64,000 nucleotides of DNA. It comes from Pleurodeles waltl. Its lineage: Eukaryota > Chordata > Amphibia > Caudata > Salamandridae. The position numbers were made by a program, and so were the translations under genes. Every line of letters begins with the position of its first letter. Within the stretch, counting starts at the first letter, position 1. Positions 36,101 through 48,100 of this stretch are shown one piece after another. Location of the stretch: contig NC_090442.1 of assembly GCF_031143425.1 (NCBI RefSeq), positions 422,981,776-423,045,775 of the forward strand. The letters are read 5' to 3'. The notes beneath the pieces were generated by a model. The model saw nothing but the letters and a program-made list of their open reading frames with translations, made no database searches and was not told the DNA's origin.

Positions 36101-39100
36101 CGTGGGGCCTGCTGCCGTATTTGGATTCACACCAGCAACGTGGAGGAGTTTGGCTGAGTGACAAGCGGGAGAAAAAGAAAAGAGGATTAAAAGCGGAAAG
36201 AAAGTACTTTGTATACGACCCATCATTACATTAAGCTGGTTGCTTAGCAACACTGTGCACGAGCATCGCTACAACGGATTAGGCGTCACCAAGCTTGTGG
36301 CAGCAGCTGGGCAACGGGAAAGACTTTGTGAGTATCTTTCCGTTTTCATGGTGCATAGTTGGTGGGTAAAGTGGAAAACTTTGCGAGCGTCGGAGCGTCA
36401 CCAAGCTCGTGGCCGTTGCTGGGCAACGGAAAAGACTTTTCGAGCGTCTTTGTGTTTTCATGGTGCCTAGCGATTTTTGGTCACAGTTAGCTTGGCAAGA
36501 AAATTACTTCGGAAGTGGATTTATTTTGATTGCGCTGATTTTGTAACACTTCCTTGCCACAACAAGCTCTGTGAATTTACCTAATGGATTGAGTGATTTT
36601 ATTTCCAGAACAATTATCTTGTTTTATAGCTCAATGTTAATTGGACAATTAGGAGCTCCTGCAATTTCTGCTAATGTTAGTATGCGTAAGCGAGGAGTTG
36701 GTACAAGTAAAAAGCGTGTTGATGGATCACTCTGCACTAGTTGCATTATACTAGACCTACGCTTCTAGTTTTCTGGCCACATTGCTTCTATTTTGCATAT
36801 TATTTAGGTTGTTCCGTCTTTCATGGTGGTGCGATGGAAGGTTTTACAGCGCCTGGGTTCTTTTTAAACAATCCTGGCGAACAGATTATGCCCTGGGAAG
36901 ACTGGAAAGAAGGCTTTGAGGCCTATGTTTTGGCTGTGGGTGTAGATATATTTACAGCATCTAGAAAGTTAGCCATGCTAAAGCATTGCTTGAGAGCGGA
37001 AGGAAGGCACATTTTGAAGCATTTGCCTTATCCTGATGATGAAGATAATCAGGACAATGATGGATATGAAATTGCGATGGAATAATTGGATGCCAACTTT
37101 GGAAAGAAAAAGAATGTAGCTGTGGAACGACTTAAATTTCTAAGGAAAAGCCAATTACCAGGAGAGTCTGTGAAAAGTTATGACTTGATTTGTTTTAAGT
37201 GTGGGTTGAAGGGACACATTGCAACTGATGTGTGTTGTCCTGCAATTGGCCAGGTTTGCAGGAGATGTAAATCTAAGGGACATTTTGCTAGGGTATGCAA
37301 GGGAAGACAAGTGGGTGTAAAGAAAAGTAAAGGGATGATCAATTCGGTGGTGAGTGACAATGAGGAATGGGCTGGTCAACAATTTATATTGCCAGTGGTG
37401 GATGTTGGGAGTGTAAGTGCTGGTGATCTTCATTGTCATCAGGATTGATGGAGTGGATATGTTGGTGATGGCTGATTCAGGGGCGAGGTATATACTGATC
37501 GGAAAAGAAAATATGTAAATATTTCTGAGGCATGAAATCAAACTGCTGGATGTGCGTTTAGTGGCTTACGGAAACAAGCCTATTGAGCTAGTGGGGCACC
37601 TGGAGGCTTTACTAGAGTTTCAAGGGACAGCTGTAACTTCTAAGGTGTATTTTGTGGAGGAGGGTACCAGTCTTTTGGGATGGCCACAGCAGAAGGATCT
37701 TGGTATCATTCTTGATCCAAATCATCCTGATCAAGTGTTGGGGGCATGTTCTAATGTATACAATGTACAAAATACCAATTTTGTGGAAGAATATCCGCAA
37801 GTATTCAGGAAGGGCTTAGGGAAACTGAAGGGATTCATGCATAGAATTGAATTGAAACAAAATGCTGTTCCTAAAGCTCATAAACCACATCCAATTCCTA
37901 TGGTGGTAAGGGAACAGCTACGGCAAGAATTATCTAGGTTGTGTGAGCAGGATGTGATTGAGGAGACTGGAGCGTCAGAATGGTTGGCTCCAGTGGTGAT
38001 TGCGAAGAAAGCTAACGGGAATATACGTTTGTGTGTGGCCCTTCGTGATCTGAATGCTGCAATCTGGGTTGACAGACATCCTTTACCTAATATTGGAGAA
38101 ATGTTATCAACTGTGAGAGGGGCTAGTATATTTTCCACGTTGGATTTGTCATCTGCTTATCACCAGATAGAGTTGCATCCAGAGTTGCGTGCATTGACGT
38201 TGTTTGTCACACCTGAGGGGGCTTACAGGTTCAAGCATATGCCTTTTGGTTTGGCGTCAGCTGTGTTCCAAAGAGCAATGAATCACTTGTTGAAGGATGT
38301 CCCTCATGTCACTTACTTTCAAGATTACATTTTGGTGTTTGGAGCGGATCAAGCTGAGCATGATTGTATGATGAGAACGGTTCTGAGTGTTTTGAGGGAG
38401 AGTGGTTTGACAATCAAGTTGGAAAAATGTAAGATGAGTGTACCAGGAGTAGAATACTTGGGTCATTGGATAAATAAAGAGGGTATCTCTCCTAAATCAA
38501 ATTTGGCGGCTGCCATAGAGAATGCTTCTACCGTCAACAAGTATCAACTTAGATCTTTTTTGAGTTTAGCGGAGTATTACTCGAAATGTATTCCCATGTT
38601 TGCAGGTAAGACTAAACACATGAGGAAGTTGCTGTGTTTGAAAGAACGGTTTGTGTGGAGCGATGTATGTGAATCAGAGTTTAGTTTGTTGAAAAAACAA
38701 ATAGTATCGGCGCCTGCTCTTAAACCTTTTGACACCAGGGATAGCATCATCATTAACACTGATGCCAGTTCGTGGGACTGGGTGTGGTGTTGTTCCAGGT
38801 TAGAGATGGTAAGGAAGTAACCATTACTTATACCTCCAGACCTTTGAGTTTAGCAGAGAAAAATTATTCCACTATTGAAAAGGAAGCTTTGGCTTGTTGG
38901 TGGGGTGTAAACCACTTTCGCACGTATGTGTGGGGCATGCATTTTGTAATCAGGACAGACCATCACCCATTGATTGAGGTGTTTTCGACTAAAGGTGTAG
39001 GTAGGGCTACACCTATGAATGCTCGATGGGTGGTAGAAATGTTGGAGTACCATTACGAATTGTAATATCTTCCAGGAAAGAAGAATGTATTGGTGGTTTG

Positions 39101-42100
39101 TTTGTCTAGACTTCCGATTCAGACAGATCAGAAAGAAGGTGATGAACCTGATGAGCTCATAGCTTTAGTTGAAATTGATGTGGGAAATGTAACGGAGGGT
39201 AGAATTTCTCACGAAGAGTGGGTGAAGGAAATCCAGAAGGATGTAGTTTTACAGGAAGTGATGAATTATAGTCAACATGGTTGGCCAACAAAAGGTGGTG
39301 CTTCTTGTGATGCTGAGTGCTTCTGACAGGTTAATGTGGAATTATGTGTGGAAGGGGGTGTAAGTTTGAGAGGAGAACTGTTGGTGGTTCCAACTGCTTT
39401 ACGTGAACGAGTATTGAAGTTGGCTCTTGAGGGTCATCTGGGAACGAGTGCGTCAAAAAGACGGATCAGCTCAGAATATTGTTGGCCTGATTTAGATAGA
39501 GATGTGAAGCATCACATTAGGGAATGTGTTTTGTGTGCATGGAGTGACAAGTGTCAGAACGTGGTAAGGAACTCTCCTGTAGTATCTGATAAGTCTAATG
39601 GTCCTTGGAAAAAAATAGCCATTGACCTCATAGGTCCATTTATGTGTTGGGGAATACGCCTTGGTTGTTGTGGATTATTTTTCTAGGTGGACGGTTGTGA
39701 GGTTTGTGGAGAGTGTCACCACCACAAATGTGGTGGAATTTTTGGTGGATTTGTTCGATTAGGAAAGGGATCCCGAAACGATTGTTACTGACAACGGAGT
39801 GCAGTTCGTGTCAAACATTATGATTGGCTTTTTGAGAAGATATGACATTGAGCACATAAGAGCGTCTGTTTATAACCCAGAAAGCAATGGTTTGCTGGAG
39901 AGGTGGAACAGAACTTTGAAGGATGGTTTGCAATTGGCAAAAAGTAATGGAATAAATTGGCGAAAGGCAGTAAAAGATTTGGTCTTACCGCACAACGCCC
40001 CATGGTGTGACTGGGAAATCACCTTTTGAGATTATAAGAGGAAGGAAACCTAGGGCATTGTTTTCTAAAGGGGTGGAGAGGAAAAATGTAGCAGGAGAAG
40101 TGGTGCGAGGTGATTATACGGTTGATGATATGGTCCGGGTTGTGAAGGGCGGAAAAACCACTAAGGGTGAGTCTAAGTTTTCAGAGCCCCTGGAGGTGAT
40201 GAAAGTGTATAAATATTCCTTGTTGTTGAGTGATGGCAATGTGTGGAATTGTGGGAAGATTGTAAAGATTCTGGATTGTGTTAGACAGGAGAATTTATCT
40301 GATGTAGACACCAAATCAGGGGCCCCAAAAGCTTTGACCAATAAGAGTGATTATTCTAGAGTAAGTGTGAAATTGCCAAAGAAATTTGAAGACTTTGTTG
40401 TACAATAAGTATGTTTTTCCTTTTCTTGCTATTGTTACATTATTTATGAGAAAAGGGGATGTGTTGTGTCCTGTTGTTATGTTATTATTTATGCTGCAGC
40501 CATGCACTGCAGAATGTTACATGTTAAATGGAAGGCAGGCTCGCGCTGCCGAATGTGAGATTGATTCGGAAGGCAGACCTCGGCAGTTGTAGAGAGTCTC
40601 CCTCCCGGTTTGACTTCTATTAAACTACTTATAATCACCCACGGCGTGTCTTGGATTATTACAATACCCTGCTCAAAAGTTGCAGTTTAATTTTGATTAA
40701 CAGGAACACACTTGTTAACTGACAGTTATTCTTTATAGAATGATGCCTGTCTGTGTCAGGAAAGCGAGAAAACAGTTGATTAGCAATATCATTAGCATCT
40801 AATTGTACCTCTTAGAATAATTGCCACACACAATCTAGTAACATCAATCTGGCTTTATTTGGGTATTGAAAAGAAATCGGTTACATACTGGTAGCTCAAG
40901 GTCTCCAGCATTGATGTATTTTTGTAGGTCTCATCTAGATAGCCCATGTGCTGTCTCTTCAAGACGATTCATTTACATTCAGTGGGCTTACTGCCTGCCC
41001 AGAACATACATTGGTTAGCTCCAGAGTCGTTCTCATTTACTTTGTTCCTGTTTGTGACGCCATGGGTCTTGTTTTCTTCATGTGTTTGGCCCTCCCCAGG
41101 AGCAGGTACCAACTACTTGTGCCCATCCACTGCTCCCATGTTTGAAGCTACTTTTCTCCTTTTGTCCAAGCACTCTGTATAAGCACTTGCGCTTTAGGCC
41201 GTCTCCTTTCCCTGTTGCTTCTCAGTGCCTAACCTCCCACCCAAACTCCGCCCCCACATCGATCCTACCTGCTGCATCTTTCTTCTACACCACAACCCAC
41301 AACACAACAGTGAGGGACTCCACTGCTGAAAAGAATGACGTTTATTTTACTTTTGTTCCCGTACTTGTTATGTTTGCCCTAGATTTATTTTAGTCGTGCT
41401 AGTGAGGTGCTATACAGTTCTGTTAATCCTTATCCTTGGGTGAACGTGTTCATTCATCTCTATTGAGGGAACCAACCCTCCACCCCCCACCTTTCAGCCG
41501 GCGATGAGTTCAGAGGATGAAACAACAAGGGTGCAGTAAGCTGTTCCCTAACAGTCACATCCCTTACTGCTTCTCTGGTGCTACCATCTGGGGGCTGTGT
41601 TCACTGGGACATGAAGGCAAACAGAGTGAGGTGACCTTCAGAAAGGAGTGAGGGTAGAAGCGAAGCAGATACTACTACATGGTTTCAGTACTTCAATGAA
41701 AGTTGAGTTACTGTCGATTCTCACGCTTTCAAGGAATTTCTCACTTCTGGTTAGCATCTGTGATCGCTGACACCAGCGAATTCAATATAACCAGGAAACC
41801 ATTGTTCTTTTGTTAAAATGCCATATTTAACCCAAGATCTCTTTGTGTGCATGAGAAAGCAGTTTCACTAGGGCGGTCATGCCGGTTGTGTCATGTCCTC
41901 GTATTCTTCTCCTACAAGATGACCTGTTTGGTAGATAAGTGCATGTTAGAACAGGGGGAGATTTAGCTTGAGGACCACACTGAGTAGTGCCAAAGCTCTA
42001 GGCATTGGTTTGGGGTATTTTTTCATTTAAATATAGTGCAAACTCAACCTAAAGGTATTGGAGACCTTTACATGAGAATCAGTTACATTACACAAGGAGA

Positions 42101-45100
42101 AATATGAATGCTTGTGTTTCAGGCTGTCCGTCTCCCATATCCCCGCCCATTATGCTTGTTTTACCTCCCACCGCCTGCCCCCATCCATTTCTCCTCCACC
42201 CCTTCCACCCCCCATCCCTGTTTCATTTCCGCCCCTCCCACCCTCATCTGTGTTTGGCTTGTACTTCTGTTAAAGGACAAGGGGATCCACCGCTGAAAAG
42301 AATGGCATTTGTTTTGCTTTTTTCTTCTACCTGTTAGGTTTCTGCAGGATCGTCACAAGGGCATCATCTCCACAGAAGAAAAGTTCCAATTTAAATGGGT
42401 TTTTTTTTAAGTAACAAAGAACGCTGACTACAGAAAGAGCAGCATGTAGGGGATTTAAGTGGACAAGGCTGTACATTTTGACACCTCTTTCATTAGTGTG
42501 TGTGTTGTCTTAAACTGTAAAACACAATTACGAACCCAAAGGGACAGTTACTGTTGTATGCTGTTTTCAGAGTGTGTTTGTTTCATAAAACTATAGCATT
42601 TTATAATCATGTCCTTACTGTGCCATTAATGAAAGATGGTGTTGACGTAGTTACTTTAGTTTTCCTTATTTTTTGGACATCAGAAAATGAGGACTGAATG
42701 TAATTTTGTGGTATAAGGGACCCCGCCTTCCAAGACATTCAGTTTTAAAACAAAAAAGAAAGCTTAAGGGTCAGGATTAGTTCTGATAGCACATGTTTTT
42801 GTTGTTTTTATTTTTAAATGCAGCATTATTACTTTTGGTGATAGGTGTTTGGAAAAAGTAATAACGAAAATCAAAACCCGCAACAACCACCCTGGCCAGA
42901 TATGCAATTATAATAAAAGTACTGTTTGATGCAAACGCATTATGCACCACTCGTCGCAGTGGTCGTGCAGTCATTTCCAGGGCATTGGCTGCATAAATGA
43001 TTAGCATGGTTAGAAACACCCAGTCTTGTTGTGAAAGTATTTTGTGAAGTTTCATATAGAGAGGGTGAAACTCTTTTGCTTTTGTACCAGAAACAAAAAT
43101 ACTTCCACTTGGCATCCTATGTATTAGTGGCTGGTGCCCGCTCCTATGTTAGGATGGCTCTACATTATGTTGTCCGTTCCCGAGTACCGAACTTTAGGTT
43201 TTCAGGTACCATGCTGCCAGGCTCAGTGAATTGAGGTTGTGATAAAGTACCTCTTTTGTGTCTGGAGAGGAGCCTGGACTGCATTTTCAGTGATATCGCC
43301 AGATGTGCGGACTGATGAACGGGTTCGCTGTGCTTGCGTAGCTAAGATGGAGCAATGAGAACCACAGTGCTGTTATCCGCCATCCTCTGAACGCAGGGGC
43401 TCAGTATGAATGGTGAAAAGTCATATGCAGAGACGCTAGACCATTTGATAGAGAATGCATTGCTCATTGTTCCCTGTTGCCAAAATCTTCTGCCCTAGCA
43501 CCAGCATTTCTTGCTGCTCTGGGTGGCGAACAAACCCAGTGACAAAATTCGAAAAAGCATGGCCCAGCCCCCATACTGTTGCGCCTTTTCTGAGAGCGGT
43601 CTGGACATTGTTTCCCTTTGCTTGGTGATGTAAAACATTGACATAGAACCGCTCGACCTGCCAGTCTTTGGAGAAACAGTTGAAGGCTCAGTCGTATGGA
43701 CTGATGCTCCAGGACATTGATAGGGAGCATCTTCTCTGCCTCCGACCAGACATCTCTGGTTGACAGCTCCTGCATGTGAACCCCAGAGGAATCCATGGGC
43801 GCATCATTGTGATCACCATCTGAAAAATGGAGGTTGGAAAGGAACCTGCATTAAGATTTGCGTAGAATCTCCATTGTCGCAGCACCTGATTCATCCGTCT
43901 TTTAACTTGAAGGTGGTTCCATGTGCTGTCTATTTATTTCCATTGATTTTCAAGCTTTTGTTGGACAGGTCTCATTGTACTGCCTGACCGTGACTGATTA
44001 TGTGATGGTGAGGTCCTTTGCAATGACTTGGAACTTCCTCGCTGTCTCCTGTGAGGAAAAAGCCTTTCCGAATTGCGAGTCTAATATCACTCCCAGGATT
44101 TGAAGTTTCAGTTTGTGGTTTGAAACAGACTAATGGAGGTGGTTGTAGAAGGTTTTGCACTGGTTAACTTGATGACCCTGTCATCTGAGGAAGGCAGCAA
44201 CTGGAGCTAGGCTTTTCATAAATATCTGAGGTGCTAATTGAGTTAAAAAAAGAAGCGCCTTGAATTGATAGTGCTGTCCCGCCACTGAAAAGTAGAAATA
44301 TTTAATGTGCTTTGGGGTGCAATTGGAAATCACCATCTTGAAGGTCCGGAGGTGTCAAGTAATCTCCTTCCTAGAACTGTAGAAGGACTATTTGGAGCAT
44401 AACCAGGCCAAAAGATTTTTTTTCAGTAACTTCAAATTATCTCAGATTTAGAATCTGCTTCCATTGTCCAGTTTTCTTCTTTATCGAAAAGAATATTTTT
44501 GGTATCTCGGGATGCTGCCTATCGCTACTCAATCGGAACTCTGCCTATCACTGTCTTTAGGAGGAGGGAGAGAATTTCCTGTTGTAGCTCCCTCAAGTGA
44601 AGATGGCGTCCTTTCTTTGGCAGGCAGATCAGTAGTTTCTGTAGAAACTCCAACATATATCCTGAGCGTACATTCTGCTGCACCAAACTGCCCAATATTA
44701 TGGACTCCCATGCAGTGGTATAGAGGGAAATTCTCCTCGCACCCAGACCATACCCCCCCCCAGCTCCTGGGATTGGGGCAGTGTGGGCATTTGCTGGAAG
44801 TCAAACTCTCTTAATTGTCATTGGAGCATGTTTTAGGGGGGTTCTGTCTTCCATCCGGATAATCTGCCATTCTCTTGCTTTTCATTCTGATTGGTTGTGT
44901 ATCCCTAGTCCTATCTGGAATTGGGGTGGGGGGTAATATGTTTAGCCTTGAACCTCATACTAATTGAAGGCTCTTCTGTAAACCTGGGATCTACGTGAGC
45001 CACAAAAATTAGATACTGAAGACCTCCTAGGGATTTTGCAGTGTCTGTACCTGTCTTAATGATCTGTGGGGCGTAATTCACATCTTTCCAAACCGGGTGA

Positions 45101-48100
45101 GACTGGTGAAATGCATACCAAGAAACACCACTGCTCTGGCCAGCTGATTGAAGCTTGCATTGGAAATGCCCATTACAACATCATTCATTGCTGCAAAAGT
45201 TACAGCTCTCTCCTTGACATCACCCTTGCATCTTCCATTTTATTCTCTGGAATGAGGTCTAATAGTGGCAAAATGTCATACCACTTTTGGCGATTTATAT
45301 CAGCCCAATATTTCATAAGCATTTGGCCGCTTTCAAGTGCAGCCAATGAAAAAACTCTCCACCCTATATAACCAATTTACCATCCATCTTTGTCTGGAAG
45401 ATCTGACAATGGTGTGATTGGGTTCTTCGATCTGCATTGGGCACTGATATAACAGAGTGTGGCTTCAGATGCATTTCAGACAAGAGCTGAATCCGGAGCC
45501 CTGTACTTTTTCTCCAGCTGTTAAATCACCCCCAGAACTGTAAGTTTTGCTGCTCCACTAAAGCCATTGGGAGATTGAACTTTTTTAGCCAGTTTTTCCA
45601 ATATATCATGGCTACATCGTCCGGAGGCAAATCTGGCCTTCCTTGGTTAAAACGTAGTCATCCCATTCCACATCACCTTTGTCATCCTCCTGTGGGTATT
45701 CACCTTCTTTATCACATTCCGACTATACAGAATACGATGAGTCTTCATTCCCAATGTCTTTAGAAGTTGGCGGGACCAGTGGCTGTTTGACAACAATGGG
45801 AGGCATGTCCATTAGAGATAGGGGTGGTGGAGGAGGCAGAGGTAGTGTAGGTACTGAAGTAGGGGTAGGCTAGGTTGCCCTGCAGGTTTCAGAGGAAGTA
45901 AATATTTGAAAGTGCCCATAATTTGATGCAAAGTCGACTGTAGGAAACTGCCCCTTTTTAGGTTTCGCCTGCACAACGCTTGCAAAATCTTTTGTATAAA
46001 AAAAAAAATCTTAAAAGAGGCCTAAAACCCACCCATCACTTACCATTGGCTGGCTCCTACGACACATTACTTACCATTGACTGGCTCCCACATGTTTCCA
46101 CATTGCTGTACTTGCCAGTAGCTGGTTCCAGCGTGGCTCTTTGCTGGTCAACGCTTCCTCCTCGCCTCCGTTGTCGTGCCATGAAGACTGCTTATGAGCC
46201 CAAGTGCTGCTACCGGTACCAGTCTCCTTCCACTCGCGGCAACGGGATGTTTCTAACGGTACCTTTTTTTGTTTTTTTGTTGAATTACTCTCCCCTCGCA
46301 TTTTATTTTACTTTATTAGCTACCTAGCACTCCATACACGTGTGTCTGCAGGCCGTCTTCTTTTCTCCCTGTCGCTCACGGTGCACAGCTGCTCTATTGG
46401 TTTTGTTAATGTTTTTTTAGACATGTTACACAGCAGCGTGACCAATAGGCAATACCTTTAGCACCCCTGCAAGTCCCTAATAAATTATACCCCTGGTGCC
46501 TAAGGTGTGGGTACTAAAGGGGTCCCTTAGAGTGGCAGCATGGAATGTGCCACCTTATGGAACCCCTCACCACACGCAGACTGCGTGACATGATGCAGAC
46601 AAAAGTGATATATATGTCACCCCTACAGCAGGCCTTTCACCCCTAAGGCAGAGTGCATTATGCTACATGTATGAGCATATCTGCATGAGCAGATAGGCTC
46701 CTGTGATGTCTAAGTCGATTCTTAGACATTACAGGCGAACTTGGAGGCCATCTTAAGGTATGTACTGGGCACTGGTCAAAATGAGTTTCCCAGCTACCTA
46801 TTGGTTTCGCTGAAACCTATGTTTTGGTATCAAACACCTCGTGTTAATAAACCCACACTGATTCCAGTGATGGATTTATTAATACATGCACCTAGAGGGT
46901 ACCTTATAGGTACCCTCTGAAACCCACTAGTCCTCTAGTGTGCTGGCTGACTGGTACAGTCCAGCCTGCCATCACAGATAGGTTTCTGACCCCCTGCCAG
47001 TGAGAGCCTGCGCCCTCGGAGGCCAGAAACAATGCCTCTCCGGAGGAAAGTGTTCACATCTCCTCCAGCATGATGGCTAGTGAATTAGCATACCAGGGAG
47101 TTCAAAGTTCCTGCCGCCTTTGATGTGCGACCCCAGCATCCCCCAGACCTTCAGGATACCACTCTGTCCTGGGTTCCATTTGGCACCAGGAAAAGTGGGA
47201 AATTAGCTATGCCAGAGGCGTGGAGTGCATGCAGGTCAGACATACCCCTAAGGTGAGCTACCTGATGTGACCCACTCTGGGAAAATTCTTCCTTCTCGGT
47301 GATGGCAGACTTTAGGAAACTGGAACAGGGTTATCCCACTTCCCACAGGAAGTGGTCATATGTTGGGTATAGTAAACCTATAGATAGACAGCCCATTGGC
47401 TACTGTTTTCCTCTCTCCTAACACCTCTAAATTTATTATTTAGAGGGCAACCCTGAATCCAGAACGTCCAATTCCACTGACTAAAAGGAAAAGAGGACAT
47501 TGAAGAGCCGAACCCTGCAAGAACTGAAGACAGCGGTGGACTTTTGGTGGCAAACCCTGTCTGCCTCACAGAAACTTGACAATTGCAAAGACCCGACTCG
47601 TCCTGCAGCTGTGCATCCTCCAAGAGCACCGGAGGATTTCCAGCACTTCACCAAGCAGCATCTCCCTTGGAGTAGAGGAGCTACTCTGCTTCAGGGACTG
47701 ACCGTGATATTGGTTTAAAGAAGCTGCTGTCCACCGGGTCCACCGTACAGTAGCCACCCAGGAGAAGGTAATCACACTCCCAGAGGGCAGATACGTCTTC
47801 CTGTGAACCCTGAAGACGCCAGGATCTCTATGAGCCTGTACCTTGAGAAACCAACTGCTTACTCTTGCTCCCAGAACCCTCACAATCAAAACCTCCTGTT
47901 GGGATCTCCAGGACTTGTCCCCAAGTTCCCCTCATGCAACCTAGTTTGCGGTAGCCTCCCCTTCCTTTCTGCAGCTTGGAGCGCAAGGCTACCAACCTGT
48001 CCAGCACCTCTGCACCCGGACTCACCAGGGCAGATACGACCAATCTGTTGGTAGAACTTTGGTCCTTGGCCTTCACCACCTCACGACCGAAAGGGGTCCC

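Larger units (their letters stand above)
35799..40663 (+). mobile_element. Ty3/Gypsy LTR retrotransposon, full length but inactivated
   Basis: A 4,865-bp element bounded by two 202-bp LTRs and flanked by an identical 5-bp duplication, ATACC (35794–35798 and 40664–40668). Order inside: LTR, tRNA primer site, leader, gag, protease, reverse transcriptase, RNase H, integrase, polypurine tract, LTR. Protease–RT–RNaseH–integrase is the Ty3/Gypsy order. Gag, pol and integrase are each broken by stops or frameshifts, and the RT active site is altered. By eye the LTRs differ by about nine substitutions and two 2-base indels (about 5%), so the insertion is not very recent. It lies in an intron in the gene's orientation. 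Confidence 0.95.

Noticed and set aside
42777..43115. Minus ORF of 112 codons considered as the DIRS tyrosine recombinase
   Set aside because: No R…H-x-x-R…Y pattern could be identified; left as unassigned sequence at the edge of the element.
45575..45873. Plus-strand ORFs with a Gly-rich tail (GGGGGRGS)
   Set aside because: Antisense of the Pro-rich part of the DIRS-like gag on the minus strand.
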